A DNA stretch of 51,145 nucleotides from an uncultured Prevotellaceae bacterium (lineage in GTDB: Bacteria > Bacteroidota > Bacteroidia > Bacteroidales > Bacteroidaceae), in contig CACZBS010000026.1 in NCBI GenBank assembly GCA_902779455.1, positions 1-51,145 of the forward strand, read 5' to 3'. The number at the start of each line of letters is the position of its first letter. The stretch's first letter is position 1. The translations under genes and the position numbers were made by a program. The notes beneath the pieces are model-generated. The model was not told the origin of the DNA, searched no databases, and saw only the letters and a list, made by a program, of their open reading frames with translations. This document shows positions 15,828 through 24,072 of the stretch, piece after piece.

Positions 15828-17381
15828 TCAGAAGGGGACGCTGGCGTCGCCAGGCATGGGCAGTGGTCCGTCGTCGGCGAAGGGCGAGTAGTTGTCGGGC
15901 ATGGCGTTGGGCGCCTGTCCGTCGATCTTGGAGCCGAGGATCTCGCCGCTGCCAGCGGGGGCGCGGTTGCCGAGTCGGCTGTCCTCGGGATTCTCGAAGC
16001 GGGTGTATTCGCCGCGGAAGGTGAGCAGCACGTCGCCCGTGGCACCCTTACGGTGCTTGGCGATGATGATCTGGGCCATGCCGTGGAGGTCGCGTCCGTT
16101 GTCGTCCTGATAGATGTGATAGTACTCGGGTCGGTGGACGAAGAGCACCATGTCGGCATCCTGCTCGATGGCTCCCGACTCGCGCAGGTCGCTGAGCTGG
16201 GGTCGCTTGCCTTCGAGTCCGTCGCGCGACTCGACGCCGCGGTTGAGCTGGCTCAGGGCGAGGATGGGGATGTCGAGCTCCTTGGCCAGTCCCTTGAGCG
16301 ATCGCGAGATGGTGGAGACCTCCTCCTGACGTGAGGAGAAGCGCATGCCGTTGGCGTTCATGAGCTGCAGATAGTCGATCATGATGATCTTCACGCCGTG
16401 CTCGCGCACCAGCCGTCGGGCCTTCGTGCGGAGCTCGAAGACGGAGAGGCCCGGGGTGTCGTCGACGTAGAGGGGTGCGCCCAGGAGGGCGTTGACGCGC
16501 TTGTCGAGACGTTCCCACTCGTCCTGCTGGAGCTGTCCGTTGAGGATCTTCTTGCCCTCGATCTCGCAGGTGTTCGAGATGAGGCGGTTGACGAGCTGTA
16601 CGTTAGACATTTCGAGCGAGAAGAAGGCGATGGGCACCTTATAGTCGACGGCGATGTTCTTGGCGAGCGACAGGGCGAACGACGTCTTACCCATGGCGGG
16701 TCGTCCGGCGATGATGACGAGGTCGGAGGCCTGCCATCCGCTGGTCTTGTCGTCGAGGGAGTGATAGCCGGTGGGGATGCCCGTCAGTCCGTCGGTGTTG
16801 GCGGCGGCCTTCTGGATGCTCTGTATGGCCTGTGCGACGACGGGGTCGATCTGGGTGTAGTCCTTCTTCATGTTCTTCTGTGAGAGCTCGAAGAGGGCGC
16901 CCTCGGCCTGCTGCATGAGCTCGTCGACGTCGATGGTCTCGTCGAAGGCCTTGGTCTCGATGTCGCCGGCATACTGGATGAGCTGTCGAGCGAGCGACTT
17001 CTGTGCCACGATGTGGGCATGATACTCGACGTGGGCGCTGGTGGCCACGCGGCTGGAGATCTCGGCGATGTAGGCGGGTCCGCCCGCCTCTTCGAGCTGT
17101 CCGCTCTGTGCGAGCTGCTCCGTGACGGTGAGGACGTCGACGGGGTTCTCCTTGAGGCTGAGGTCGCGTATGGCGGTGTAGATGAGCTGGTTGCGTGGCT
17201 CATAGAAGCTCTCAGGCGCGAGGATTTCGCAGACGACGGCGTAGGCGTCCTTGTCGATGAGGAGCGCACCGATGACGGCACGCTCTACGTCGAGAGCCTG
17301 CGGCTGCAGGTGGGCGTAGGTGTTGTCGATGGGTTGTGGCTGCCGGCGTGCGGGTCGGTGGCCGCTGTTCTGTTCTGGCAT
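15828..17381 (-). CDS. dnaB: Replicative DNA helicase DnaB
   Basis: The product has 517 residues. Residues about 23-125 form the DnaB N-terminal domain (PQALDVERAVIGALL to AYIAEISS), followed by a linker and the RecA-like C-terminal domain with Walker A GRPAMGKTS at 226-234, IIMIDYLQLM (Walker B) and ALSQLNRGVESR. It is the hexameric helicase that unwinds DNA at the replication fork. The C-terminus has a longer low-complexity extension than E. coli DnaB, as in other Bacteroidetes. The start at MPEQNSG is used because the -7 box (17405-17412) lies inside the longer upstream frame. Confidence 0.96.
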   Translation of the reverse strand: MPEQNSGHRPARRQPQPIDNTYAHLQPQALDVERAVIGALLIDKDAYAVVCEILAPESFYEPRNQLIYTAIRDLSLKENPVDVLTVTEQLAQSGQLEEAGGPAYIAEISSRVATSAHVEYHAHIVAQKSLARQLIQYAGDIETKAFDETIDVDELMQQAEGALFELSQKNMKKDYTQIDPVVAQAIQSIQKAAANTDGLTGIPTGYHSLDDKTSGWQASDLVIIAGRPAMGKTSFALSLAKNIAVDYKVPIAFFSLEMSNVQLVNRLISNTCEIEGKKILNGQLQQDEWERLDKRVNALLGAPLYVDDTPGLSVFELRTKARRLVREHGVKIIMIDYLQLMNANGMRFSSRQEEVSTISRSLKGLAKELDIPILALSQLNRGVESRDGLEGKRPQLSDLRESGAIEQDADMVLFVHRPEYYHIYQDDNGRDLHGMAQIIIAKHRKGATGDVLLTFRGEYTRFENPEDSRLGNRAPAGSGEILGSKIDGQAPNAMPDNYSPFADDGPLPMPGDASVPF

Positions 17382-17404
17382 GATGATGGTTTGTTTTGGG
17401 GTTG

Positions 17405-17412
17405 CAAAATTA
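17405..17412 (-). promoter_or_regulatory. -7 box (TAATTTTG) of dnaB
   Basis: TAATTTTG on the minus strand lies 23 bp ahead of the dnaB ATG. It occupies the divergent spacer shared with ispE (17382-17499). Confidence 0.65.
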
Positions 17413-17487
17413 CGAAATAGTCCGCTAACCACCAAAATTTATTTTAAGATTTTCGGCAAAAACGGAGGTGGTGTCAGAAAAAATGTG

Positions 17488-17495
17488 TAAGTTTG
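17488..17495 (+). promoter_or_regulatory. -7 box (TAAGTTTG) of ispE, 4 bp from the start codon
   Basis: TAAGTTTG is followed by CAGC and then ATG at 17500. The predicted transcript would start at the initiation codon, as proposed for tex. Confidence 0.6.
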
Positions 17496-17499
17496 CAGC

Positions 17500-18330
17500 A
17501 TGATAACGTTTCCTATCGCAAAGATCAATCTCGGCCTCAATGTCGTGGAGCGCAGGCCCGACGGCTATCACAACCTGGAGACCGTGTTCTATCCTGTCCC
17601 GCTGTGCGACGCCCTGGAGGTGACGGCGATGGACGGGCAGTTCCCGTCGGCCGCTGACTGCGACCTGAAGGTGACCAATATCGCCATCGAGGGCGACGAG
17701 CGGCGCAACCTCGTCGTCAGGGCCTACGATCTGCTGAAGGCGGAGTTTCCCGCCCTGCCGCGCGTGCATGCCCATCTCTACAAGGCGATCCCCACGCAGG
17801 CGGGCATGGGCGGCGGCTCGAGCGACGGTGCGGCGATGATGACGCTGCTCAACCGCTCCTTCGGGCTCGGGCTGACGGAGGAGCAGATGGTGGAGCGCGT
17901 GGCGCGGCTGGGTGCCGACTGCCCCTTCTTCATCGGCGGCCGTGCGGCATACGCTGAAGGTATCGGCGAGCGGCTGACGCCTATTAACCTGTCGCTCAAG
18001 GGACTATATATCGCCATCGTCCGTCCGGACATCCCCGTCCCGACGAAGGAGGCCTTCGCCCTGATCAAGCCCGAGCGCCCGCAGAAGAACTGCCGGGCGA
18101 TCGTCAGTCAGCCCATCGAGACGTGGCGCGACGAGCTCGTCAACGACTTCGAGCGGAGCGTCTTCGCCCTGCATCCCGAGATTGCAGCCATCAAGGAGCA
18201 GCTCTATGAGCTGGGGGCCGTCTATGCGGCCATGAGTGGCAGCGGCAGTGCCGTCTTCGGGCTGTTCAGGGACGAGATATCCCTCGAGGGCGAGTTCGAG
18301 GGGATGTTCCGCAGGGTGCTGCGGCTCTGA
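17500..18330 (+). CDS. ispE: 4-diphosphocytidyl-2-C-methyl-D-erythritol kinase
   Basis: The 276-residue product is a GHMP kinase of the non-mevalonate isoprenoid pathway; it phosphorylates CDP-methylerythritol at the 2-position using ATP. Seen are the N-terminal FPIAKINLGLNV motif (substrate-binding Lys), ERRPDGYHNLETVFYP, the glycine-rich ATP loop GMGGGSSDGAAM near residue 105, and the C-terminal MSGSGSAVFGLF motif. Length is normal for the family. It is divergent from dnaB and convergent with the PqqD-like gene, so it is a single-gene unit. Confidence 0.95.
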   Translation: MITFPIAKINLGLNVVERRPDGYHNLETVFYPVPLCDALEVTAMDGQFPSAADCDLKVTNIAIEGDERRNLVVRAYDLLKAEFPALPRVHAHLYKAIPTQAGMGGGSSDGAAMMTLLNRSFGLGLTEEQMVERVARLGADCPFFIGGRAAYAEGIGERLTPINLSLKGLYIAIVRPDIPVPTKEAFALIKPERPQKNCRAIVSQPIETWRDELVNDFERSVFALHPEIAAIKEQLYELGAVYAAMSGSGSAVFGLFRDEISLEGEFEGMFRRVLRL

Positions 18331-18376
18331 GGCCGTATATGCGGACTTTCTGTTAGTGCAGGCGGATGTCTGGGGG

Positions 18377-18643
18377 CTATTCGATGATGCCGGCCTCGAG
18401 CCACTTCTGGATGAGCGTGTGGACGTCGTCACGGGCAGTGGCATCGTCGACCTCGTATTCGTCGAGGAGCAGGTTGACGAGGGTGTCCTCGTCGAAGTCA
18501 GTGTCCTTGATATGGCTCCAGAGGTAGGCGGCCGACTCGTTCATGCTGATGATGCGGCTGAAGTCGATATTCTCGATGCCTTCGCCTACGATGATGTTCT
18601 CGCCGCAGATGGTGCGGAGGTTGAATCCTTTCTTGGTCTTCAT
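18377..18643 (-). CDS. PqqD-like peptide-binding protein (RRE fold)
   Basis: The 88-residue protein matches the PqqD family: an N-terminal strand pair (GENIIVGEGIENIDFSRIISMN), the motif SAAYLWSHI, and three helices with DEDTLVNLLLDEYEVD and VHTLIQKWLEAGIIE. PqqD-fold domains (RiPP recognition elements) hold the leader of precursor peptides and deliver them to modifying enzymes. It is the last gene of an operon with a kinase-like protein and a peptidase-like protein, which suggests a peptide-processing role. No precursor-peptide gene is evident between 18331 and 18376. Confidence 0.82.
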   Translation of the reverse strand: MKTKKGFNLRTICGENIIVGEGIENIDFSRIISMNESAAYLWSHIKDTDFDEDTLVNLLLDEYEVDDATARDDVHTLIQKWLEAGIIE

Positions 18644-18650
18644 TTCTTTA

Positions 18651-19115
18651 TCATTTTTTTATTCGGTTCGGGATGTGCGGATGGAGCGCGAAGAGCAGGT
18701 AGCGACGGACGGGCAGCAGGCGCATCCACAGCCATGAGTAGAGGCGCCACTTGAGGCCGCTGGTCATGTCGGGCGACGTGCGCCCCTTGCGATAGAAGCC
18801 CACGGCCAGGGCACGCAGGTCGGCTGTGGTGCAGTGCTCCGTGGAGAGGTTGCCGTCGCCGCGCAGGGTCACGGCGTCGCCGTCGATCCTGACGATGCGA
18901 TGGAGCACGTAGGTGCCAGCGGAGATCTCGGCCAGCACGGCGTCGCCCACGCGCGGGGGGCGGGGGAAGCTGACCAGCAGCGCCTTGTCGCGTCCGTCCT
19001 CGAGGAACGGTCGCATGCTGCGTCCTCTGAGCGGCAGCGTGACGCTATGGCCGGCATCGATCATGCGGGTCACCTCAGGCAGCAACGTGGCGTTGGCCAT
19101 GCGCAGCGTCTTCAT
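18651..19115 (-). CDS. S24/S26-like peptidase without membrane anchor
   Basis: This 154-residue protein has the core of S26-type signal peptidases: Ser33 in LRGRSMRPFLEDG, then TYVLHRIVRIDGD with His72 where bacterial type I signal peptidases have Lys, and TLRGDGN. The Ser/His arrangement is that of Sec11/SipW-type enzymes. There is no N-terminal membrane segment; the end (LKWRLYSWLWMRLLPVRRYLLF split over 121-142) is aromatic and basic and could lie on the membrane. Start at 19115 overlaps the stop of the kinase-like gene by 4 bp (ATGA). It probably cleaves a leader peptide or a cytoplasmic substrate in partnership with the neighbouring kinase-like and PqqD-like proteins; this is inference from gene order. 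Confidence 0.75.
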   Translation of the reverse strand: MKTLRMANATLLPEVTRMIDAGHSVTLPLRGRSMRPFLEDGRDKALLVSFPRPPRVGDAVLAEISAGTYVLHRIVRIDGDAVTLRGDGNLSTEHCTTADLRALAVGFYRKGRTSPDMTSGLKWRLYSWLWMRLLPVRRYLLFALHPHIPNRIKK

Positions 19116-20020
19116 CCCTTGTCGGCGGTCAGAGTCTTGTGGCATAGGCGTGCGGCCTCCTCGTCGGGGAGACAGTGGAGGGTGTAGATGGGTGTAGTCT
19201 CGACGATGCGCGTGACGGCATCGCAGAGGTGATTGTAGATCGTGGCGTCCCACTTCATCGACGAGCAGGCGGGCAGCAGCGTGGCAAAGGCCTGGACGGG
19301 CGCGAGGCGCTCGATGCTGTTCTGCGGGGCGCGGTCGATGAGCGTGACGGCTCCCAGGCGTGCGCGGATGTTGCGATAGCAGGGCGTTTTGCCGCTCCAT
19401 GGCGATCCGTAGATGAAGGGCTGGCGGTCGATGAGGCGTATGATGGGGTTGTCGTCGTTCATCAGCTCGGCGCCCTCGATGTGCTTCATCCAGAGGGCCG
19501 AGTGGGTCGACTTGCCCGTGCCGCTCTTGGCAGTGAAGGGGTAGCCATAGTCGCCCAGGCGGATGGTGGAGGCATGGATGAGTAGCGTCTGGCAGAATGC
19601 TCCGCGGAAGGCATAGATGAGCATCAAGGCGTCGTTGAGTCCGAAGGAGCGCATGGTCCAGTCGCCGTTGAGGGCGCAACGGCAGACGGTGAAGTCCTTG
19701 TTGGTGATGAGCAGGCAGCAGTCGCGGTCGTAGACGTCGCGTATGATGTACTGATAGCCGCCGTCGTTGAGCAGATAGACGAGGGTGTCGCCGTTGCCCG
19801 TGTCGAACTTCCGCACCAGCTGCTTGTCGTCCTTGCGTGCAGGCCGCAGGCTGTCGTCGACGGTCAGGGTGAAGAAGGGGTCGGCATCGCCCTGTGCGGG
19901 CGCCGTCCTGAACGCTGCGAAGGAGGGCAGCAGCTGCATGGAGTTAGCCTCAGAGTCAGCGAAGCGGAGGCAGACGACGTGGTCAGCGATGCAGAAGTAA
20001 TGGCTATTCAGACTTTCCAC
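19112..20020 (-). CDS. HPr kinase / PEPCK-like P-loop protein
   Basis: The 302-residue product has a beta-rich N-terminal half and a C-terminal kinase core like HPr kinase/phosphorylase: LLIHAS (149 is His), Walker A AKSGTGKST (164-172), NDDNPIIRL (acidic pair 189-190) and GSPWSGKTPCYRN (205-217). Proteins of this type are found next to PqqD-like genes in many bacteria, and related kinases phosphorylate RiPP precursors. The substrate here is unknown. It starts with GTG at 20020, overlapping the preceding gene by 17 bp, and overlaps the peptidase-like gene by 4 bp. It is not a true PEP carboxykinase, despite the label often used. Confidence 0.8.
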   Translation of the reverse strand: MESLNSHYFCIADHVVCLRFADSEANSMQLLPSFAAFRTAPAQGDADPFFTLTVDDSLRPARKDDKQLVRKFDTGNGDTLVYLLNDGGYQYIIRDVYDRDCCLLITNKDFTVCRCALNGDWTMRSFGLNDALMLIYAFRGAFCQTLLIHASTIRLGDYGYPFTAKSGTGKSTHSALWMKHIEGAELMNDDNPIIRLIDRQPFIYGSPWSGKTPCYRNIRARLGAVTLIDRAPQNSIERLAPVQAFATLLPACSSMKWDATIYNHLCDAVTRIVETTPIYTLHCLPDEEAARLCHKTLTADKG

Positions 20021-20561
20021 GCTCCGGCTCCTTCTTATCTTTAGGCGCTGATTTCTTCTGCTTTTTCTGCGCCTTCAACTCCTGTCTCTGCTGTTCCAGC
20101 TCGGCCTCCTGCTGCTCCTCGAGGGCAATCTCTTTGCTCAGGTCGATGACCTCGAAGCGGAAGTCGGCGGAGGTCAGGCTCCGCACGTCGAACTGCTGGC
20201 TTCCCGGCTTGGGGTTGGTGTAGAGGCGCTTCAGTTTGTCATACTTCTTCTGCAGCTTCTGCAGCTTCTCTGCGTAGAAGACGATGCACGTGCGATGGGG
20301 CATCTGCAGCTTCTGAGCCAGATGCTCGCGCAGCTGATAGGAGTAGATGTCGCGGCTCTGGAGGAAGCGGCTCTTGGAGTCGACCCATGCGTTGGCGAGG
20401 GTCTGGATGTCAGTGAAATAGACGATGCTGTCGTTGAACGATGCCGCCATGCCGAAGACGTAGACCTGTGGCACTGCCACGCGCTTGGCATCGGCTTTTG
20501 CGAAGGGGATGGCTGCGAGGATGAAGGCAGCCGTGAGTGCTTGATATATAAACTGTTTCAT
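20004..20561 (-). CDS. Secreted protein of unknown function in the rpoD operon
   Basis: The 185-residue product has a signal peptide (about 1-24, ending PFAKADA) and a mature domain with [23 protein letters not shown], then a stretch with [25 protein letters not shown]. The last 45 residues are a charged coiled coil rich in Glu, Gln and Lys. I do not recognise a named domain with confidence. It overlaps rpoD by 4 bp (ATGA) and the kinase-like gene by 17 bp, so it is translationally coupled in a five-gene operon. It is probably periplasmic. Confidence 0.65.
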   Translation of the reverse strand: MKQFIYQALTAAFILAAIPFAKADAKRVAVPQVYVFGMAASFNDSIVYFTDIQTLANAWVDSKSRFLQSRDIYSYQLREHLAQKLQMPHRTCIVFYAEKLQKLQKKYDKLKRLYTNPKPGSQQFDVRSLTSADFRFEVIDLSKEIALEEQQEAELEQQRQELKAQKKQKKSAPKDKKEPERGKSE

Positions 20562-21421
20562 TGTCCTAAGTATGATTTCAGAAGCTTGTTGGACGTGCTG
20601 TTGCGCAGACGGCGGATGGCTTTCTCCTTGATTTGGCGCACACGCTCGCGGGTGAGGCCGTACTTCTGACCAATCTCGTCGAGGGTCAGCTCGGGGGTGC
20701 CCAAGCCGTAAAAGGCCTCGATGATGTTGCGCTCGCGCTCGTTGAGCGTCTTCAGGGCCAGCTGTATCTCGGCTCTGAGCGACTCGAGCACCAGCTGGCG
20801 GTCGGCGCGAGGCGAGTTCTCGTTCTCGAGCACATCGAGCAGCGAGTTCTCGTCGCCATCGACAAAGGGCGCATCCATCGAGACATGGCGCGTGTTGGCA
20901 TTCAGGGCCTCCTCGATCTTCTCCTGAGGCAGGTCGACATTCTCTGAAATCTCATCGATCGACGGGCGGCGCTCGTTCTCCTGCTCAAACTTGCTGAGCA
21001 CGCGGTTGATCTTGCTGACGGCGCCTGCCTGATTGAGGGGCACGCGCACGATACGACTCTGGTCAGCAATGGCTTGCAGGATGGACTGGCGAATCCACCA
21101 CACGGCGTAGGAGATGAACTTGAAGCCGCGCGTCTCGTCGAACCGTTCAGCCGCCTTGATGAGCCCCATGTTGCCCTCGTTGATGAGGTCGGCCAGCGAG
21201 AGGCCTTGGTTCTGATATTGTTTGGCAACCGAGACGACAAACCTCAGGTTGGCTTTGGTCAGGCGCTCCAAGGCTTTGTGGTCGCCACGCTTGATGCGCT
21301 GTGCGAGCTCCACTTCCTCCTCGACGCTGATCATCTCCTCGCGACCAATCTCCTGCAGGTACTTGTCAAGAGATTCGCTCTCGCGATTTGTAATCGATTT
21401 TGTGATTTTCAGCTGCCTCAT
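20558..21421 (-). CDS. rpoD: Primary sigma factor RpoD (Bacteroidetes type)
   Basis: The 287-residue sigma-70 factor lacks region 1.1, as expected for the Bacteroidetes housekeeping sigma that reads the TAnnTTTG / TTTG promoters. Region 1.2 ([17 protein letters not shown]) is followed by region 2 ([54 protein letters not shown]), region 3 ([16 protein letters not shown] onward) and region 4 with the helix-turn-helix [20 protein letters not shown]. The gene starts a minus-strand operon with the genes down to 18377, an unusual partner set for a housekeeping sigma factor. Confidence 0.95.
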   Translation of the reverse strand: MRQLKITKSITNRESESLDKYLQEIGREEMISVEEEVELAQRIKRGDHKALERLTKANLRFVVSVAKQYQNQGLSLADLINEGNMGLIKAAERFDETRGFKFISYAVWWIRQSILQAIADQSRIVRVPLNQAGAVSKINRVLSKFEQENERRPSIDEISENVDLPQEKIEEALNANTRHVSMDAPFVDGDENSLLDVLENENSPRADRQLVLESLRAEIQLALKTLNERERNIIEAFYGLGTPELTLDEIGQKYGLTRERVRQIKEKAIRRLRNSTSNKLLKSYLGQ

Positions 21422-21450
21422 TTTGGTATAGGTTTTTTAAAGTCGTCCTG

Positions 21451-21458
21451 CAAAGATA
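21451..21458 (-). promoter_or_regulatory. -7 box (TATCTTTG) of rpoD
   Basis: TATCTTTG followed by CAGG on the minus strand lies 29 bp from the rpoD ATG. It is the only consensus box upstream of the five-gene operon, which is otherwise continuous. Confidence 0.75.
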
Positions 21459-21556
21459 ATAAAGAGTTAGGAGTTAAGGGCCTCAATGTGAAACTTTTTT
21501 CTATTTGTTATTTTTTTTTAACAGATAGTCGTGAATAAATGTCCATTAAAATGCAT

Positions 21557-21599
21557 AGAGACACAAAGGAGGGGAGACGCTCCCAGCCTTTGTGCCTCT
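21557..21599 (-). terminator. Terminator hairpin downstream of the DegQ-type gene
   Basis: AGAGACACAAAGG pairs with CCTTTGTGCCTCT (one mismatch), enclosing an inner GGGAG / CTCCC stem. On the minus strand it is followed by ATGCATTTTAATGG. It lies 25 bp past the protease stop codon. Confidence 0.75.
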
Positions 21600-21624
21600 G
21601 TGCGGGGGTTAAAAATTATGACGA

Positions 21625-23127
21625 TTATTCCTCGTCGCTCAGATAGATAACGAAGCCGCCACGCTTGCCAGTCGGGTAGATGCCGCGGACGACGAGCATC
21701 TGGTCCTTAGACGAGCCAGCCTCCTTGACCACCTCCTGCAGATCGTCGAAGGTGCGCATCGGCATGTCGTTGACACGCAGGATGATGAAGCCCTTAGGCA
21801 CGCCGGCATCCTTCATCTTGCCACCGCTCACCTTGATCACCTCAAGTCCGTAGTCGATCTCGAGCTGTTCCTTCTGAGCCTTCGTCACTTCGCGGAAGTC
21901 AGCTCCGAGGACGTCCATGTCGGCATTCTTCACCACCTTCGTGTTGCCCTGTTCGTTCTTCAGGGTCAGCGTGACGTTCTGCTTCTTCTTGTCGCGCAGA
22001 TAGGTCAGCGTCACCTTGTCGCCAGGACGCTTCTGGGCGATCAGGCCAGAGAGCTCGCCGAACTTCGTCACCTTCTTGCCGTCGATGTGGGTGATGACGT
22101 CGCCCTTCTTCAGGCCGGCATCCTCAGCAGCACCGTCCTCGACGACTTCTGCGACGTAGATGCCTTCCATCGTGCCGAGATCGACCTCGTTGCCCTTCTC
22201 TTTCTCAGCGTCGACATAGCGGCTCACGTCGGAGCCCTGGATGCCGATCATTGCGCGTTGGACGGTGCCATACTGCTTGAGGTCGTCGACCACCTTGTTC
22301 ATAATAGAGGTAGGAATGGCAAAGCCGTAGCCGATGTTAGAACCTGTGGGCGACGAAAGCATGGCGTTGATGCCCACCAGCTCGCCACGGGTGTTGACAA
22401 GCGCGCCACCCGAGTTGCCCTGGTTGATGGCCGCATCAGTCTGGATGAACGATTCGACGCCATTGGCACCCAGTGTGCGGGCCTTGGCAGAGATGATGCC
22501 AGCCGTGACCGTGTTGTTCAGTCCCAGGGGATTACCCACGGCGAGCACCCATTCGCCGACCTTGACGTCGTCGCTGTTGGCGATGACGATGGCGGGCAGG
22601 TCCTTGCCGTCGATCTTGATGAGGGCCAGGTCAGTGGTCTTGTCGGCTCCGATGATGCGGGCGGAGAACTCCTTGTTGTCGTTGAGCGTCACGAGCAGTT
22701 CGTCAGCGCCGTCGACCACGTGGTTGTTGGTCACGATGTAGCCGTCCTTCGAGATGATGACGCCAGAGCCGGCCGACTGGCGCTTAGGTGTCTGCACCTG
22801 GCGCTGACGCTTCTGTCCCTGTCCCTGTCCGCGGCCGAAGAATCCGCCGAAGGGGTCGCTGAAGAAGTCCTCGAAGGGGTCGCTGTATTCCACTGTCTGC
22901 GTCTTCGAGTTCTGCGTGTTCTTGATATAGACCACTGCGGGCAGTGCCTTTTCGGCTGCATAGGTCAGGTCGACGGGCTGTCCTGCGGGCAGGGCTGTGG
23001 TGCCGTCGGTGGTGGCTACCATCTGTGCCGACGCGTTGGCGGCATTGGTCTTGTTGAATGCTGCTACCGAGAAAACAATAGCTACCAGGCTGAGAGCCGG
23101 AGCGAGGAAATTTGCAATCTTTTTCAT
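21625..23127 (-). CDS. degQ: DegQ/HtrA-type periplasmic serine protease
   Basis: The 500-residue product has an N-terminal signal or anchor (about 5-30), a trypsin-like protease domain with the triad His136 (TNNHVVDG), Asp166 (TTDLALI) and Ser239 (NQGNSGGALV), then two PDZ domains (about 285-385 and 405-495; the first has the KKGDVITHIDGKKV motif). It is a do-type envelope quality-control protease. A Phe/Gly and Gln-rich flexible loop (DPFEDFFSDPFGGFF then QGQGQKRQRQ) precedes the catalytic core, as in many Bacteroidetes homologues. The start is set at MKKIANFL: the longer frame upstream runs through the promoter. Confidence 0.93.
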   Translation of the reverse strand: MKKIANFLAPALSLVAIVFSVAAFNKTNAANASAQMVATTDGTTALPAGQPVDLTYAAEKALPAVVYIKNTQNSKTQTVEYSDPFEDFFSDPFGGFFGRGQGQGQKRQRQVQTPKRQSAGSGVIISKDGYIVTNNHVVDGADELLVTLNDNKEFSARIIGADKTTDLALIKIDGKDLPAIVIANSDDVKVGEWVLAVGNPLGLNNTVTAGIISAKARTLGANGVESFIQTDAAINQGNSGGALVNTRGELVGINAMLSSPTGSNIGYGFAIPTSIMNKVVDDLKQYGTVQRAMIGIQGSDVSRYVDAEKEKGNEVDLGTMEGIYVAEVVEDGAAEDAGLKKGDVITHIDGKKVTKFGELSGLIAQKRPGDKVTLTYLRDKKKQNVTLTLKNEQGNTKVVKNADMDVLGADFREVTKAQKEQLEIDYGLEVIKVSGGKMKDAGVPKGFIILRVNDMPMRTFDDLQEVVKEAGSSKDQMLVVRGIYPTGKRGGFVIYLSDEE

Positions 23128-23177
23128 ATACGTTACTGTTTTGTTAAATACTCTTTTTGTCTTTTTGTCGGACGATG

Positions 23178-23185
23178 CAAATATA
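23178..23185 (-). promoter_or_regulatory. -7 box (TATATTTG) of the DegQ-type gene
   Basis: TATATTTG followed by CATCG on the minus strand lies 50 bp before the ATG at 23127 and after the deoD terminator, so the protease gene is a separate unit. Confidence 0.65.
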
Positions 23186-23250
23186 AGGTCATTTTTTCGG
23201 AATCTGCCAATTTGTCGGTTACTTTTCTTGCATTTTAACATTTTAAAAAT

Positions 23251-23282
23251 GGGCTTTAAGGCTTGTTTGCGCCTTAAAGCCC
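23251..23282 (-). terminator. Terminator downstream of deoD
   Basis: A perfect 12-bp stem, GGGCTTTAAGGC (23251-23262) / GCCTTAAAGCCC (23271-23282), with an 8-nt loop. On the minus strand ATTTTTAAAATG follows. It ends the operon that begins with the SPOR lipoprotein gene at 28840. Confidence 0.9.
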
Positions 23283-23348
23283 GAAATTTACATTCGTTTA
23301 AAGACTTAACTGGAGTTAAAAAGATATTTACAGCAACAGAGGGGGAAA

Positions 23349-24056
23349 TCAGATGACGGAGAAGGCGACGTCCATCATGCGGGTGAAGGAGGTCTGGCGC
23401 TCTTCGGCGGTGGTTTCCTCGCCAGTGATGATGTGGTCGCTGATGGTGCAGATGGTCAGTGCATGGCGTCCGGCACGGGCGGCATTCATGTAGAGGGCAG
23501 GAGCCTCCATCTCCACGGCGAGCACGCCCATGTTTATCCACTTGTCGTTGTGGGAATTCTCGTTGTAGAAGACGTCAGACGAGAAGACGTTGCCTACACG
23601 GTAGTTGTAGCCCCGCTCATCGCAGACGTCGGCAGCATGGCGGATGAGACGGAAATCGGCAATGGGGGCGTAGGTGCCAGGCAATTCGAACTGGGCGGCG
23701 TAATTGCTGTTGGTGCAGGCTCCCATGGCAAGGACGAGGTCGCCCAGCTTCAGGTCAGTCGTGAGTGAGCCTGCCGACCCGACGCGTATGATGGTCTGGA
23801 CGTCGTAGAAGTTGAAGAGTTCGTAGGTGTAGATGCCGATGGAGGGGATGCCCATGCCATGGCCCATGACGCTGACGCGCTTGCCGTTGTGCATGCCCGT
23901 AAAGCCGAGCATGCCGCGTACGTTGTTGAACTGCTGACAATCGGTGAGGAAGTTCTCTGCCATGAACTTGGCACGCAAGGGGTCGCCTGCCATAATGACA
24001 CTGTCAGCTATTTCGCCATATTGGGCGCCGATATGCGGGGTGGGAGTTTTTGCCAT
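23349..24056 (-). CDS. deoD: Purine-nucleoside phosphorylase (DeoD type)
   Basis: The 235-residue protein matches the hexameric DeoD family: MAGDPLRAK near the N-terminus (phosphate Arg), GHGMGIPSIGIYTYEL, RVGSAGSL, the substrate motif VLAVEMEAPALY and SDHIITGEETTAEER with the catalytic Asp. It cleaves purine nucleosides with phosphate to base and ribose-1-phosphate in salvage. It is the last gene of the operon, 16 bp after the EcsC-like gene, and is followed by a strong hairpin. Confidence 0.95.
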   Translation of the reverse strand: MAKTPTPHIGAQYGEIADSVIMAGDPLRAKFMAENFLTDCQQFNNVRGMLGFTGMHNGKRVSVMGHGMGIPSIGIYTYELFNFYDVQTIIRVGSAGSLTTDLKLGDLVLAMGACTNSNYAAQFELPGTYAPIADFRLIRHAADVCDERGYNYRVGNVFSSDVFYNENSHNDKWINMGVLAVEMEAPALYMNAARAGRHALTICTISDHIITGEETTAEERQTSFTRMMDVAFSVI

Positions 24057-24072
24057 AATATATAATAAGGTG

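Noticed and set aside
19112-20020. PEP carboxykinase
   Set aside because: The P-loop, NDDN and PWSGKTP motifs fit HPr-kinase-like proteins, and the protein is about half the length of PEPCK.
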